DNA from: Bacteroidales bacterium
GTDB lineage: Bacteria > Bacteroidota > Bacteroidia > Bacteroidales > P3
Assembly: GCA_031272705.1 (NCBI GenBank)
Contig: JAISTG010000039.1
Span: 1-49,513, forward strand
DNA length: 49,513 nt
Direction of reading: 5' to 3'
The position numbers and the translations under genes are program-made. This document shows positions 1 to 8,962 of this stretch, one piece after another; the first letter of the stretch is position 1, and each line of letters begins with the position of its first letter. The notes under the pieces are model-generated. The model ran no database searches, was not told where the DNA came from, and was given only the letters and a program-made list of their open reading frames with translations.

Positions 1-45
1 TTTTAGTTTTTGATATGTTTTTTTTGGTTTGTTTTATATCGGGGA

Positions 46-76
46 CAAAGGTACAAAAACTTTTCATACTACCAAA
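46..76 (-). promoter_or_regulatory. Promoter of a leftward gene outside the window
   Basis: On the minus strand TTTG (76-73), a 19-base spacer and TACCTTTG (53-46) match the Bacteroidetes sigma-A type promoter. No start codon lies between it and base 1, so its gene begins beyond the window. Its -33 element lies inside the first copy of the 88-bp repeat, so the repeat supplies part of the promoter. Confidence 0.6.
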
Positions 77-267
77 AATAGTATAAAAACTTTTTGTAAT
101 AATTTTTATAGGATAAAAAGGAGTATGAAAGGTTTTGGAAAAATTACGCGTCAGCCTTTGGTGTGAGTGCGACACGCACCAAAAACTTTTCATACTACCA
201 AAAATAGTATAAAAACTTTTTGTAATAATTTTTATAGGATAAAAAGGAGTATGGAAGGTTTTGGAAA
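54..267. repeat. Two 88-bp direct repeats upstream of tRNA-Leu
   Basis: Bases 54-141 and 180-267 are the same 88-bp sequence with one difference (GAGTATGAAA versus GAGTATGGAA). Within each copy TTTTCATACT near the left end is matched in inverted form by AGTATGAAAG near the right end, so each copy could fold. The 38-bp spacer carries an imperfect palindrome around GGTGTG...CACGCACC. The repeats lie between a leftward promoter and the rightward tRNA-Leu promoter, that is, in a divergent region. No coding frame explains them. Confidence 0.85.
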
Positions 268-353
268 CTTAAATTTTTGCTTTGAAATGGTAAATTATGG
301 TTTCCATTATTATTTTTTTAGGTTCAATTATTAGGTAATTGAATTTTTTTTTG

Positions 354-361
354 TACCTTTG
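354..361 (+). promoter_or_regulatory. -7 element for tRNA-Leu
   Basis: TACCTTTG lies 18 bases before the tRNA and matches the Bacteroidetes -7 consensus TAnnTTTG. A well-spaced -33 TTTG is not obvious. Because the histidine kinase starts 28 bases after the tRNA with no terminator between, the same promoter may serve both. Confidence 0.65.
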
Positions 362-379
362 CAAACTCAAAAACCTAAT

Positions 380-463
380 GCCCAAGTGGTGGAATTGGTA
401 GACACGCTACATTCAGGGTGTAGTGTTCTTACGGACGTGCAGGTTCAAGTCCTGTCTTGGGTA
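380..463 (+). tRNA. tRNA-Leu (anticodon CAG)
   Basis: Class II tRNA with long variable arm. Acceptor stem GCCCAAG pairs with CTTGGGT, including a terminal G-U pair. The anticodon stem CTACA/TGTAG encloses loop TTCAGGG, giving anticodon CAG, which reads leucine codon CUG. The T arm carries GGTTCAAGTCC. The discriminator base is A and CCA is not encoded. Confidence 0.95.
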
Positions 464-491
464 CTCAACAAAAACAAAACAAAACGAAGAA

Positions 492-1994
492 ATGAAAATT
501 TCATTTCAGCAATCACGTATAAAATGGGTACTTTTTGCTGTCGGTTTCATAGTTATAATACTTTTTTTGGTGCAACTCAACAGCATAGTATCTGCTTTGC
601 AAAAAGAGGAACAGCGAAAAGTGAAATTATGGGCAACAAGCGTAGTGCGTAAAGCCGAACTCGTGGCAAAAACAGAAGAATTCTTTGACCGCGTAACCGA
701 CGAAGAAAAAACCAAACTGCAACAATTTATCACCGCACACAAAAAACTGATGACCCTTCCTTTGGATAGCGAAATCAATAACATATATAATCAGTATATA
801 ACCGAGTTAAAGAACATTCCCGTTATCATTACCGACGATCAAAACCAAATTCAAATTTATCAAAATATCATCATACCGCCCGAAAAAGAGTTTGTGGATT
901 CGTCGGGTATCTTTAAGTCGTTTCTATACAATGATCCGCTTGAATATGAAACCTATGGGATGAAATTCAGACTTTATTATATGGAGTCCGAAATCTATTC
1001 CAATCTGCGGAAGGTGCTAAACGATTTCATAGAGTCGTTTCTTACGGAAGTAACTCAAAATTCCGTTTTTGTACCTGTTATCATTACCGACTCAAATCGT
1101 ACGGACATAATTGCTTATGGTAACATTGACAAAAACCTTATCAGCAAACAAAATCTGCAAACCACCATAGAACAGATGGAAAATGCCAATACGCCAATTC
1201 CCATAGTGCTTCCCGGAAATCAAAACGCCGTTATATTCTATGAAAAGTCCTCTTTCGTACGGCGATTGCAGTATTATCCGATAGTTTATCTTGGTATCGT
1301 GTTGTTGTTTGGTTTTGGTGTTTTTCTGTTGTTCCGAACTATGAAACGCTCGGAACAGGATACGATATGGGTATCAATGAGTAAGGAAACGGCACATCAA
1401 CTCGGCACACCAATATCTTCTCTCAATGCGTGGATAGCCTGTCTGGCTCAGGACGAAAAGAACAAAGAGATTTGTAATGAATTGGAAAAAGATGTTAATC
1501 GCTTAACAACCATCACTCAAAGGTTTTCAAAAATAGGGTCAAATCCAGTTTTGGAACGTCAAAATATCGTTTCGCTGATAGAAGAGACAACAAACTATCT
1601 TGCAAATCGTATGTCCAAAAATGTGAAGTTTGATATGCGACTGCCTAAAACGCCTGTTTATACCTGTCTTAACCGCCATTTATTTGAATGGACGCTGGAA
1701 AACATTTGTAAAAACGCTATTGACGCAATGTCCGGAGTAGGTATTATCACATTGGAACTCGGTTGTGAAGACCGCAAACTTTATCTCGACATAACGGATA
1801 CGGGAAAAGGTATCGCAAAACGTGATTTCAAAAAGATATTTCAGCCCGGCTTTACCACAAAATCAAGAGGGTGGGGGCTGGGACTTTCTCTCGCCAAACG
1901 GATTATAAAAGACTATCACAGGGGACGTATTTTTGTGAAGGAATCTCAACAAAACAAAGGTACTACATTTCGTATTGTCTTAAAGAAAGCATAA
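492..1994 (+). CDS. Sensor histidine kinase, membrane-bound
   Basis: A 500-residue two-transmembrane sensor kinase. The first membrane segment is at about residues 10-30 and the second at about 262-283, with a roughly 230-residue extracytoplasmic sensor region of no recognised family between them. The H-box KETAHQLGTP carries the phosphoacceptor His302. The ATPase domain has an N-box (ENICKNAIDAM), DTGKGIA and GWGLGLSLAK. I chose ATG 492 because the longer open frame from 423 starts inside the tRNA and the membrane segment follows normally from 492. No response regulator is adjacent, so the partner is unknown. The stop codon abuts the hemW start with no gap, which suggests translational coupling. 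A kinase next to hemW is, from memory, a common arrangement in Bacteroidetes. Confidence 0.9.
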   Translation: MKISFQQSRIKWVLFAVGFIVIILFLVQLNSIVSALQKEEQRKVKLWATSVVRKAELVAKTEEFFDRVTDEEKTKLQQFITAHKKLMTLPLDSEINNIYNQYITELKNIPVIITDDQNQIQIYQNIIIPPEKEFVDSSGIFKSFLYNDPLEYETYGMKFRLYYMESEIYSNLRKVLNDFIESFLTEVTQNSVFVPVIITDSNRTDIIAYGNIDKNLISKQNLQTTIEQMENANTPIPIVLPGNQNAVIFYEKSSFVRRLQYYPIVYLGIVLLFGFGVFLLFRTMKRSEQDTIWVSMSKETAHQLGTPISSLNAWIACLAQDEKNKEICNELEKDVNRLTTITQRFSKIGSNPVLERQNIVSLIEETTNYLANRMSKNVKFDMRLPKTPVYTCLNRHLFEWTLENICKNAIDAMSGVGIITLELGCEDRKLYLDITDTGKGIAKRDFKKIFQPGFTTKSRGWGLGLSLAKRIIKDYHRGRIFVKESQQNKGTTFRIVLKKA

Positions 1995-3104
1995 ATGTCC
2001 GGATTATATCTACATATCCCCTTTTGCAAACAACGTTGTATCTATTGCGATTTCTATTCTACGGCGGCAAAAGAGGTCTCCAACGCATACATATCAAGCC
2101 TCATTGCCGAATTACGTTATCGTAAATCCTTCCTGTCGGACAAGGTTTCAACGCTTTACTTTGGCGGCGGCACCCCGTCAAGCCTCACACCGACACAAGT
2201 AAATAAAATTTTAACAGAAATAAATAATATCTTCCCATTATCACAAATGGAAGAGATAACCTTTGAAGCCAATCCCGACGATTTGCAGATGGATTATCTT
2301 AAAGGGCTGAAAGAACTCGGCATAACCCGACTTTCCATTGGTATTCAAAGTTTTAACGACCATTATCTGCGCCTTTTGAAACGCCGACACACCGCTTTAC
2401 AGGCTCATAATGCCGTTTGCGATGCGCATAATGCAGGTTTTGAAAATATAAGTATTGATTTGATGTTTGCTCTTCCCAATATGACTACAACCGAATGGGA
2501 AAAAACTCTTGCACAAGCAATTATGCTGCCCGTTAAACATCTTTCGGCATACATATTAACAAGGGAAACAGGCACAATGCTTGACAAAATTATTGCCAAA
2601 GGTTTGTTGAAAATGCCCGATGAGGCTTTGGCTGTGGAGCAGTTTGATTTTACCGATAATTATTTAAGTAATCACAATTTTATTCACTACGAAACATCGT
2701 CTTATTGTCTTAACGGATGGCACTCAAAACACAATTCAAATTATTGGAAACGAGTTCCATATCTTGGCATTGGGGCTTCGGCTCATTCCTACAACGGAAG
2801 GGTGCGACAATGGAATGTTTCAAACGTACGGGATTACATTTCGTTGCCGCCCGACGCCGTTTCTCAGCAGGAAATACTTAATTTACAACAGCAATATGAA
2901 GAATACATTATGTTGTCTTTGAGAACAATAGAGGGAATAGACCTTTCCATGCTGCAAAATGAATTTTCCCCATTTTACAATCAATTTTTAACGAAGTTGA
3001 ATGCACAAATAAACAAAGGTTACCTGAAACGCATTGATAATAATGTAATTACAACGCTTGAAGGGCAACATCTGTTAAACGAAGTGCTTGTTTCGCTTTT
3101 TTGA
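1995..3104 (+). CDS. hemW: HemW-like radical SAM heme chaperone
   Basis: A 369-residue radical SAM protein starting MSGLYLHIPFCKQRCIYCDF. The CxxxCxxC motif (Cys-KQR-Cys-IY-Cys at residues 11-18) binds the 4Fe-4S cluster and is followed by a HemW-type cysteine-free FYS stretch. GGGTPSSL (SAM contact) and the C-terminal HemW extension are present. Members were long called coproporphyrinogen III oxidase (HemN-like), but HemW proteins bind heme and deliver it to respiratory enzymes. The start is the ATG immediately after the histidine kinase stop. It converges on the thioesterase gene with a gap of only 7 bases. Confidence 0.92.
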   Translation: MSGLYLHIPFCKQRCIYCDFYSTAAKEVSNAYISSLIAELRYRKSFLSDKVSTLYFGGGTPSSLTPTQVNKILTEINNIFPLSQMEEITFEANPDDLQMDYLKGLKELGITRLSIGIQSFNDHYLRLLKRRHTALQAHNAVCDAHNAGFENISIDLMFALPNMTTTEWEKTLAQAIMLPVKHLSAYILTRETGTMLDKIIAKGLLKMPDEALAVEQFDFTDNYLSNHNFIHYETSSYCLNGWHSKHNSNYWKRVPYLGIGASAHSYNGRVRQWNVSNVRDYISLPPDAVSQQEILNLQQQYEEYIMLSLRTIEGIDLSMLQNEFSPFYNQFLTKLNAQINKGYLKRIDNNVITTLEGQHLLNEVLVSLF

Positions 3105-3111
3105 AACAGTC

Positions 3112-3540
3112 TTATCTTTTGAGCAAATTAGCAGCCTGTTGTTGCAAATCGGCTTCCCGTTCGGTTTTTGGCTCAATGACCAAGCCGTGAGCCTGAGATT
3201 TGCCGTTGGCATCCACGTAACAGAATGTTACAAAGCCATCTAACAACTCCTTGTCGTGATTTCGCTGTTCCGAAACGCTGGTGTAAATTGTTAATGATTT
3301 CGTTCCCGTATGCACAATTTGCGATTCAAACGACAGAATGTTGCCAAGCCTAACCGAATGTAAGAATTCCAAGCCATGAACCTTCAAACAAACTATGTGA
3401 TGAGGGTCTAAAGATGCTGCGGCACAAATAAATGATGCTTCCACAAACCATTCCGAACATCTGCCTGCAAAGAGTGTTCCGTGATGATTAAGATCCTCGC
3501 TCTTAACCATTTTATACGTTGTTATTTTTTTTACTTCCAT
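3112..3540 (-). CDS. Acyl-CoA thioesterase, hotdog fold (YciA-like)
   Basis: A 142-residue single-hotdog protein. The segment NHHGTLFAGRCSEWFVEASF corresponds to the N/DxxGxxxGG(x)xxxWxE/D region of the YciA/BACH acyl-CoA hydrolase family, and the length fits. The expected role is hydrolysis of acyl-CoA to free acid and CoA in the cytoplasm; chain-length preference cannot be read from sequence. The frame stays open far upstream to 3960 only because the 21-bp repeats contain no stop. The -7 element at 3577-3570 places transcription start near 3563, so ATG 3540 (MEVKK) is the real start with a short leader. Confidence 0.85.
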   Translation of the reverse strand: MEVKKITTYKMVKSEDLNHHGTLFAGRCSEWFVEASFICAAASLDPHHIVCLKVHGLEFLHSVRLGNILSFESQIVHTGTKSLTIYTSVSEQRNHDKELLDGFVTFCYVDANGKSQAHGLVIEPKTEREADLQQQAANLLKR

Positions 3541-3569
3541 TTTACTATATTGTATTTTCAAATCGGCGG

Positions 3570-3577
3570 CAAAAGTA
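3570..3577 (-). promoter_or_regulatory. -7 element for the thioesterase gene
   Basis: TACTTTTG on the minus strand, 30 bases before the ATG at 3540. It excludes the repeat-derived upstream reading frame from the mRNA. Confidence 0.65.
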
Positions 3578-3652
3578 CAAAAAATTTCATAGTCGCACAC
3601 CTTATATATAAGGAGTGGTTCCGGAAAATTGTTACCCCCCTTCATTTTAATA

Positions 3653-3904
3653 AAGGCGCGTTTTATTTTAATAAAGGCGCACTTTAGCGGAATAAAGGCG
3701 CACTTTACGAAAATAAAGGCGCACTTTACGGAAATAAAGGCGCACTTTATTAAAATAAAGGCGCACTTTACGGAAATAAAGGCGCACTTTACGAAAATAA
3801 AGGCGCACTTTAGCGGAATAAAGGCGCACTTTATGAAAATAAAGACGCACTTTAGCGGAATAAAGACGCACTTTAGCGGAATAAAGACGCACTTCAATAA
3901 ATTT
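3653..3904. repeat. Twelve 21-bp tandem repeats between divergent promoters
   Basis: Twelve units of exactly 21 bp. The core is the quasi-palindrome AAAGGCGCACTTT (AAAG and CTTT around GCGCA), followed by an 8-base variable joiner such as AGCGGAAT, ACGAAAAT or ATTAAAAT. The last three full units carry AAAGACGC instead of AAAGGCGC. The array lies between the thioesterase promoter (3577, leftward) and the ftcD promoter (3918, rightward). Since 21 is a multiple of three, several frames on both strands stay open and give false heptapeptide-repeat proteins. Nothing suggests that these are translated. Confidence 0.95.
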
Positions 3905-3917
3905 TTACGCGGATATG

Positions 3918-3945
3918 TTGCAATAAAAAGATTTTTGTACTTTTG
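3918..3945 (+). promoter_or_regulatory. ftcD promoter
   Basis: TTG (3918-3920), a 17-base spacer and TACTTTTG (3938-3945), 27 bases before the ftcD ATG. It begins 14 bases after the last 21-bp repeat. Confidence 0.7.
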
Positions 3946-3971
3946 CAACCTGAAATTCAATACAAAATAAG

Positions 3972-5609
3972 ATGAAACAGATAATAGAATGCGTGCCTAA
4001 TATAAGCGAAGGACGTAATATGGAACTTGTAAATACGGTTGCCAATGTGGTACAGACCGTTGAAGGTGTAAAATTATTGGATATTGATCCGGGAGCAACT
4101 ACAAATCGTTCGGTGATAACTTTTGTAGGAGAACCGAAAGCGGTTTGTGAGGCTGCTTTTCTTCTTGTAAAAAAGGCGCAGGAACTTATAGATATGAGAA
4201 CTCATCACGGCGATCATCCGCGTTTTGGTGCTACCGATGTGTGTCCTCTTATTCCCGTAGCAAATATCACTATGGACGAAGTGGCTGTTTATGCTAAACA
4301 ACTCGGCGAACGAATTGGTAAAGAACTTTCAATACCTGTGTATTGTTATGAAAATGCGGCGTTTGTAGAAAAACGACGTAATCTGGCGGCTTGTAGAGAA
4401 GGTGAATATGAGGGACTTGCAAATAAAATAACTTCCGCAGAATGGAAACCCGATTTTGGTCCTTCTCAATGGAATGAACAAATTGCTAAAAGCGGGGCGA
4501 TTGCCGTAGGTGCAAGAGATTTTTTGCTTGCTGTGAATTATAATCTCAATACTACTTCCACTCGAAGAGCAAATGCAATAGCCTTTGATGTAAGAGAGAA
4601 GGGCAGACCCGGACAGCCGGGAACCTTAAAAGGCACAAAGGCTATCGGCTGGTTTATAAAAGAATACGGAATTGCACAGGTTTCAATGAATATAACCAAC
4701 ATTAACCTATCACCTCTGCATATTTGCTTTGACGAAGTAAGCAAGAAGGCTGCGGAAAGAGGTATTCGTGTTACGGGAACAGAGGTTGTAGGGCTTATGC
4801 CGAAGAAGGTTCTTATCGATGCGGGAAAGTATTATTTGGCAAAACAACAGCGGTCGCTCGGTGTAGATGAGGCGGAACTTATTAAAATCGCCGTAAAATC
4901 TATGGGGCTTGATGACCTTAAACCATTCAATGCGGAAGAAAAAGTAATTGAATATCTGCTGAAAGATAATCAAACGAAACTCCTTGCAGATATGACATGT
5001 AATGCTTTTGTTAATGAGACGGCATCCGAAAGTGCTGCTCCGGGCGGAGGTTCCGTCTCTGCATTTGTAGGGAGTCTTGGAGCGGCTTTGGCTACAATGG
5101 TTGCAAATCTTTCTTCGCATAAGAAAGGATGGGACGAACGTTGGGAGGAATTTTCAAAAGTTGCGGAACAAGGGCAGATAATAAAGGACGAATTATTGTA
5201 TCTTATTGACGAGGATACAAAAGCATTTAATTTGATTATGGAAGCATTTTCCCTTCCGAAGGCAACAGAGGATGATAAAAAGAGACGTGCGGAAGCCATT
5301 GAGGAAGCCACGAAATATGCAATAGAAGTACCGTATCGTACGTTGTGTAAGTCGTTTGAAGTCTTTGAACTTTGTCATTTGATGATAGAACATGGGAATC
5401 CGAATTCGGTAACAGATGCGGCGGTAGGTGTTCTTTGTGCAAAAACTGCTTGTGTTGGGGCATTTATGAATATGCAAATAAATGCTGCTTCGCTTAATGA
5501 TAGAAATTTTGCGGAGGAGATTATAAATAAAGGTGCGGCATTGGTGGCTCAAGCCGAAGAATTGGAAAAAGAATATACAAATCTTGTTTTGACACGGATA
5601 AGCAAGTAA
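3972..5609 (+). CDS. ftcD: Bifunctional glutamate formimidoyltransferase / formimidoyl-THF cyclodeaminase
   Basis: A 545-residue two-domain enzyme of histidine degradation and one-carbon metabolism. Residues 1 to about 320 are the formiminotransferase (start MKQIIECVPNISEGRN; HHGDHPRFGATDVCPLIP), which moves the formimino group from formiminoglutamate to tetrahydrofolate. Residues from about 335 are the cyclodeaminase (FVNETASESAAPGGGSVSAF), which releases ammonia and gives methenyl-THF. Fusion of the two matches the mammalian and Bacteroides arrangement. The gene stands alone: no hutH, hutU or hutI is in the window. It has its own promoter and no obvious terminator. Confidence 0.93.
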   Translation: MKQIIECVPNISEGRNMELVNTVANVVQTVEGVKLLDIDPGATTNRSVITFVGEPKAVCEAAFLLVKKAQELIDMRTHHGDHPRFGATDVCPLIPVANITMDEVAVYAKQLGERIGKELSIPVYCYENAAFVEKRRNLAACREGEYEGLANKITSAEWKPDFGPSQWNEQIAKSGAIAVGARDFLLAVNYNLNTTSTRRANAIAFDVREKGRPGQPGTLKGTKAIGWFIKEYGIAQVSMNITNINLSPLHICFDEVSKKAAERGIRVTGTEVVGLMPKKVLIDAGKYYLAKQQRSLGVDEAELIKIAVKSMGLDDLKPFNAEEKVIEYLLKDNQTKLLADMTCNAFVNETASESAAPGGGSVSAFVGSLGAALATMVANLSSHKKGWDERWEEFSKVAEQGQIIKDELLYLIDEDTKAFNLIMEAFSLPKATEDDKKRRAEAIEEATKYAIEVPYRTLCKSFEVFELCHLMIEHGNPNSVTDAAVGVLCAKTACVGAFMNMQINAASLNDRNFAEEIINKGAALVAQAEELEKEYTNLVLTRISK

Positions 5610-5762
5610 CAAGTTTTTGCTTATTCTCCGCTAACGGATAAGAATGAGTGGAATCCATTCACTACAAAACACGCCGTCCGTTTTCAAAATAATGTTTAGT
5701 ATAACTATTCATAAATCAATGTTCTTTTAATTTGTAACGTTACTACTTCGTTTTAACTTTCT

Positions 5763-5836
5763 AAAGTCAAGAGATAGAAAATTATTTCTTGACTTTAGAA
5801 TTCTATCTCTTGATTCTAAAAAATTATAATTTGATT
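5763..5836. repeat. Degenerate 21-bp phased box array
   Basis: About four boxes 21-22 bp apart: AAGTCAAGA, TTCTTGACT, CTCTTGATT and AATTTGATT, joined by linkers such as TTAGAATTCTAT and CTAAAAAATTAT. The last box is the standard AATTTGATT of the family seen elsewhere in the window. Boxes occur in both orientations, so AAGTCAAG and CTTGACTT, and AGATAGAA and TTCTATCT, form inverted pairs. It lies upstream of ftsH. Confidence 0.65.
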
Positions 5837-5994
5837 TCATTTTTCTATTTCTTTATTTTATAACAATCAAAGTGAAACATTTATAATTGAAAAATCCAAA
5901 TGTACCAAAAAAGTAAATGTTCATTATAGTGTAATAAAAGTTGATTGTACTTTTAGTTTGTAATATGATTATGTATTAAATCAAAAAAAAGTTG

Positions 5995-6002
5995 TATCTT
6001 TG
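5995..6002 (+). promoter_or_regulatory. -7 element for ftsH
   Basis: TATCTTTG, 20 bases before the ftsH ATG. No convincing -33 TTTG at the usual distance. Confidence 0.6.
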
Positions 6003-6022
6003 CACCCTTAATTTGATTAGAA

Positions 6023-8116
6023 ATGAACAATAACAATAAAAAGAATTTGAAAACTCCTTTGAGCAAACCACCTAAATTTAAGTTCAATGTGTATTGGATT
6101 TATTTGATTTTGATAGGTGCGGTCGCTTTTATATTTTTCGGGAAAAGCGATGAGACAACAACTAATAAGGATATAGAATGGTCAAAATTGAAAAACGTAT
6201 TGCTGAATCACGATTACGACAGCATAGTTGTTGTAAATAATGAATTTGCAGAAGTTTATATCAACAGTCAAATCATAAAAGACAATGACAATTATAAGGA
6301 TTTACGTGTCAAAAATGGCTTTTGGGGCAGTAAAACCACAACAAACAATGGTTTTTACACTTATAAATTTGTTAATTATCGTGATTTCCGTGAGCAGTTG
6401 AAGACAATAGAAGATCAATGGAATGCTCGCGACACGGTAAACGTGCAAAGCGGAGAAGAAAAGCAAAAAATCATAGCCGAAAACCGCATAAATGTCAATA
6501 CGGAAGTGCGAAAAAGTTTTTGGGGTGAAGGTTTTAGTACTATTTTCTGGCTTGTCATTATGGTTGTAATGTGGTTTTTGATTATTAGAATGGTGCGTGG
6601 GGCAGCCGGAAGCGGAGGTGGTATCGGCGGAGGTATATTCTCGGTCGGTAAATCAAAGGCTCGCCTGTATGATAAGGAAAAAGATGTACAGATAACTTTC
6701 GCTGACGTTGCAGGATTGGAGGAAGCGAAGGTTGAAGTGATGGAAATAGTAGATTTTCTAAAGAATCCGAAGAAATATACTAACCTTGGTGGCAAAATTC
6801 CTAAGGGAGCGTTGCTTGTAGGACCTCCGGGAACAGGAAAAACGTTGTTAGCAAAGGCTGTTGCCGGGGAAGCACGTGTGCCATTCTTTTCTTTGTCGGG
6901 TTCTGACTTTGTAGAAATGTTTGTAGGAGTAGGAGCGTCAAGAGTTAGAGACCTCTTTAAGACTGCCAAAGAGAAAGCACCTTGTATCGTTTTCATAGAT
7001 GAAATTGATGCAATAGGACGTGCAAGGGGTAAGAACCTGATGTCCGGTGGTAATGATGAGAGAGAGAATACGTTAAATCAACTTTTGACCGAAATGGACG
7101 GCTTTGGAACAAATGCCGGTGTAATTATACTTGCCGCAACCAACAGAGCAGATATTTTGGATAAGGCTTTGCTTCGTGCAGGGCGTTTTGACAGACAGAT
7201 ACATGTTGAATTACCTGACGTAGAAGAGCGTAAGGCTATTTTCAAAGTACATTTGAAGAATGTTAAATTCAATAAAGACGAAGTTGATACCGACTTTTTA
7301 GCAAAGCAAACGCCCGGTTTTAGTGGAGCAGATATTGCAAATATATGTAATGAAGCGGCTCTTATTGCTGCTCGCCACGACAAAAAGATAGTTGGAAAGC
7401 AGGACTTTCTTGATGCTGTTGATAGAATAATCGGCGGATTGGAGAAAAGGAATAAAATCATATCACCTAAGGAGAAGCGGGTTATTGCTTATCATGAAGC
7501 AGGACACGCATCTGTTTCGTGGTTATTGGAACATGCTAATCCTCTTGTAAAGGTTACTATTGTTCCAAGGGGACAGGCTCTCGGTGCTGCTTGGTATTTG
7601 CCTGAGGAAAGGCAGATTACAACTAAGGCTCAAATGCTTGACCAGATTATTTCTACGCTCGGAGGTCGTGCAGCGGAAGAAGTAGTCTTTGGAGAGGTAT
7701 CTACGGGAGCATTAAACGACCTTGAACGTATAACCAAACAGGCTTATGCTATGGTTGCTTACTACGGACTGAATGACGAAATAGGCAATCTGTCTTATTA
7801 TGATTCAACAGGACAAAGTGAATATGGTTTTAACAAACCTTTCAGTGAGAAAACAGCGGAACAGATAGACAAAGAAATACATACGATTGTTGAAACAGCT
7901 TACGCTAAAGCGAAGGAAATCCTTGTTAATAATAGGGAAAAACTTGACCGGTTGGCTGAAATACTAATCACACGTGAGGTTATATTCCGTGAAGACGTAG
8001 AAAACATATTTGGCAAACGCCCTTGGGAAGACGCAACCACAAGAGAAACCACAGCACAACAAACAAATACAAATACGGAATCAGATAACGCCCCAATCAA
8101 TGAAGGAAATAACTAA
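6023..8116 (+). CDS. ftsH: ATP-dependent zinc metalloprotease FtsH
   Basis: A 697-residue membrane-anchored AAA+ protease that extracts and degrades membrane and cytosolic proteins. Two membrane segments (about residues 24-41 and 178-192) flank a periplasmic domain. The AAA domain has Walker A GPPGTGKT (near residue 267), Walker [16 protein letters not shown] and the second region of homology through [19 protein letters not shown]. The zinc site HEAGH is at about residues 491-495, with the peptidase domain to about 655. The acidic, Asn/Thr-rich tail is typical and probably unstructured. Its 3' end overlaps cdsA by 17 bases, so the two are probably cotranslated. Confidence 0.97.
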   Translation: MNNNNKKNLKTPLSKPPKFKFNVYWIYLILIGAVAFIFFGKSDETTTNKDIEWSKLKNVLLNHDYDSIVVVNNEFAEVYINSQIIKDNDNYKDLRVKNGFWGSKTTTNNGFYTYKFVNYRDFREQLKTIEDQWNARDTVNVQSGEEKQKIIAENRINVNTEVRKSFWGEGFSTIFWLVIMVVMWFLIIRMVRGAAGSGGGIGGGIFSVGKSKARLYDKEKDVQITFADVAGLEEAKVEVMEIVDFLKNPKKYTNLGGKIPKGALLVGPPGTGKTLLAKAVAGEARVPFFSLSGSDFVEMFVGVGASRVRDLFKTAKEKAPCIVFIDEIDAIGRARGKNLMSGGNDERENTLNQLLTEMDGFGTNAGVIILAATNRADILDKALLRAGRFDRQIHVELPDVEERKAIFKVHLKNVKFNKDEVDTDFLAKQTPGFSGADIANICNEAALIAARHDKKIVGKQDFLDAVDRIIGGLEKRNKIISPKEKRVIAYHEAGHASVSWLLEHANPLVKVTIVPRGQALGAAWYLPEERQITTKAQMLDQIISTLGGRAAEEVVFGEVSTGALNDLERITKQAYAMVAYYGLNDEIGNLSYYDSTGQSEYGFNKPFSEKTAEQIDKEIHTIVETAYAKAKEILVNNREKLDRLAEILITREVIFREDVENIFGKRPWEDATTRETTAQQTNTNTESDNAPINEGNN

Positions 8117-8945
8117 ACGAATCCTCACAGGCATTATATATATAGGTGTTATACTTGCGGCAACTTGCATTAACTTGTTAGTATCGGCGTTTTTACTTAC
8201 AGGGATAAGTGTTTTGGCTTTGTTAGAATTTTATAAGAACGCTGATTTATTAGGTATCAAAACACAGAAAGTAACAGGAATTTTAATAAGTTTTTGTTTT
8301 ATGACTTTTATGTCTTATTCCGCTTTTCTAAATTATCTTTATTCAGGAGTATATGCTAAAATGCTAATTTTGTTATTATCTGCTGCCTTTGTATGTTTTG
8401 CATTTATATCCATTTATGAACTGTTTCGCAAAACGGAAACACCATTTAGCAATATCGCTTACACCATTTTGGGAGTGCTTTATACTTCTGTGCCATTTGG
8501 AATTGCTATATTACAACTTGGTTATAATGGTTTTCATCCATTAAATCTGCTATCTCTTTTCATCTTTGTATGGTGTAATGATACCTTTGCATATTTGGTT
8601 GGCTGCAAATGGGGAAAGAACAGAATCTGTGAAAGAATCTCGCCTAAGAAATCGTGGGAGGGATTTGCAGGAGGCTTGATTGCTACGCAGATAGCAGCAA
8701 TTATCATCTGGTATCTTACAGATAAATTACCGCTTTGGCATTGGATTGTAACAGGTCTTATAATGACTGTATTCGGAACGCTGGGTGATTTGGTTGAATC
8801 AATGTTTAAGCGGCAGGTTGGTGTGAAAGACAGCGGTGATATATTGCCCGGACACGGCGGAATTTTAGATAGATTTGATTCAATGCTTATTGCTCTGCCT
8901 GTTATTTTTATTTTTATACAGTTAGAGAATGTTTTTATGAACTAA
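8100..8945 (+). CDS. cdsA: Phosphatidate cytidylyltransferase
   Basis: A 281-residue, roughly eight-helix membrane enzyme making CDP-diacylglycerol from phosphatidate and CTP. The family signature near the C terminus is clear: GDLVESMFKRQVGVKDSGD followed by PGHGGILDRFDSML. I chose ATG 8100 ([11 protein letters not shown]) over earlier in-frame codons because these fall inside ftsH in a region without membrane character. It overlaps ftsH by 17 bases, and psd follows after 17 bases. FtsH-CdsA-Psd together suggest an envelope-maintenance operon. Confidence 0.93.
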   Translation: MKEITKRILTGIIYIGVILAATCINLLVSAFLLTGISVLALLEFYKNADLLGIKTQKVTGILISFCFMTFMSYSAFLNYLYSGVYAKMLILLLSAAFVCFAFISIYELFRKTETPFSNIAYTILGVLYTSVPFGIAILQLGYNGFHPLNLLSLFIFVWCNDTFAYLVGCKWGKNRICERISPKKSWEGFAGGLIATQIAAIIIWYLTDKLPLWHWIVTGLIMTVFGTLGDLVESMFKRQVGVKDSGDILPGHGGILDRFDSMLIALPVIFIFIQLENVFMN

Positions 8946-8962
8946 TATTAAATTTTACAACG

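Larger units (their letters stand above)
5610..6022. other. Gene-free stretch ftcD-ftsH
   Basis: 413 bp, very AT-rich. It holds one phased repeat array (described separately) and the ftsH -7 element. An imperfect inverted pair GAATG/CATTC lies near 5631-5655. I see no tRNA or small open frame with a supporting promoter. Confidence 0.6.

Noticed and set aside
3629..3970. Open frames encoding KAHFxxI or RLYSAKV heptapeptide repeats on both strands
   Set aside because: They arise because a 21-bp repeat without stops stays open in several frames; no promoter or start fits, and the thioesterase promoter lies inside the minus-strand version.
5631..5655. Hairpin after ftcD as terminator
   Set aside because: The inverted pair is short and not followed by a T run.
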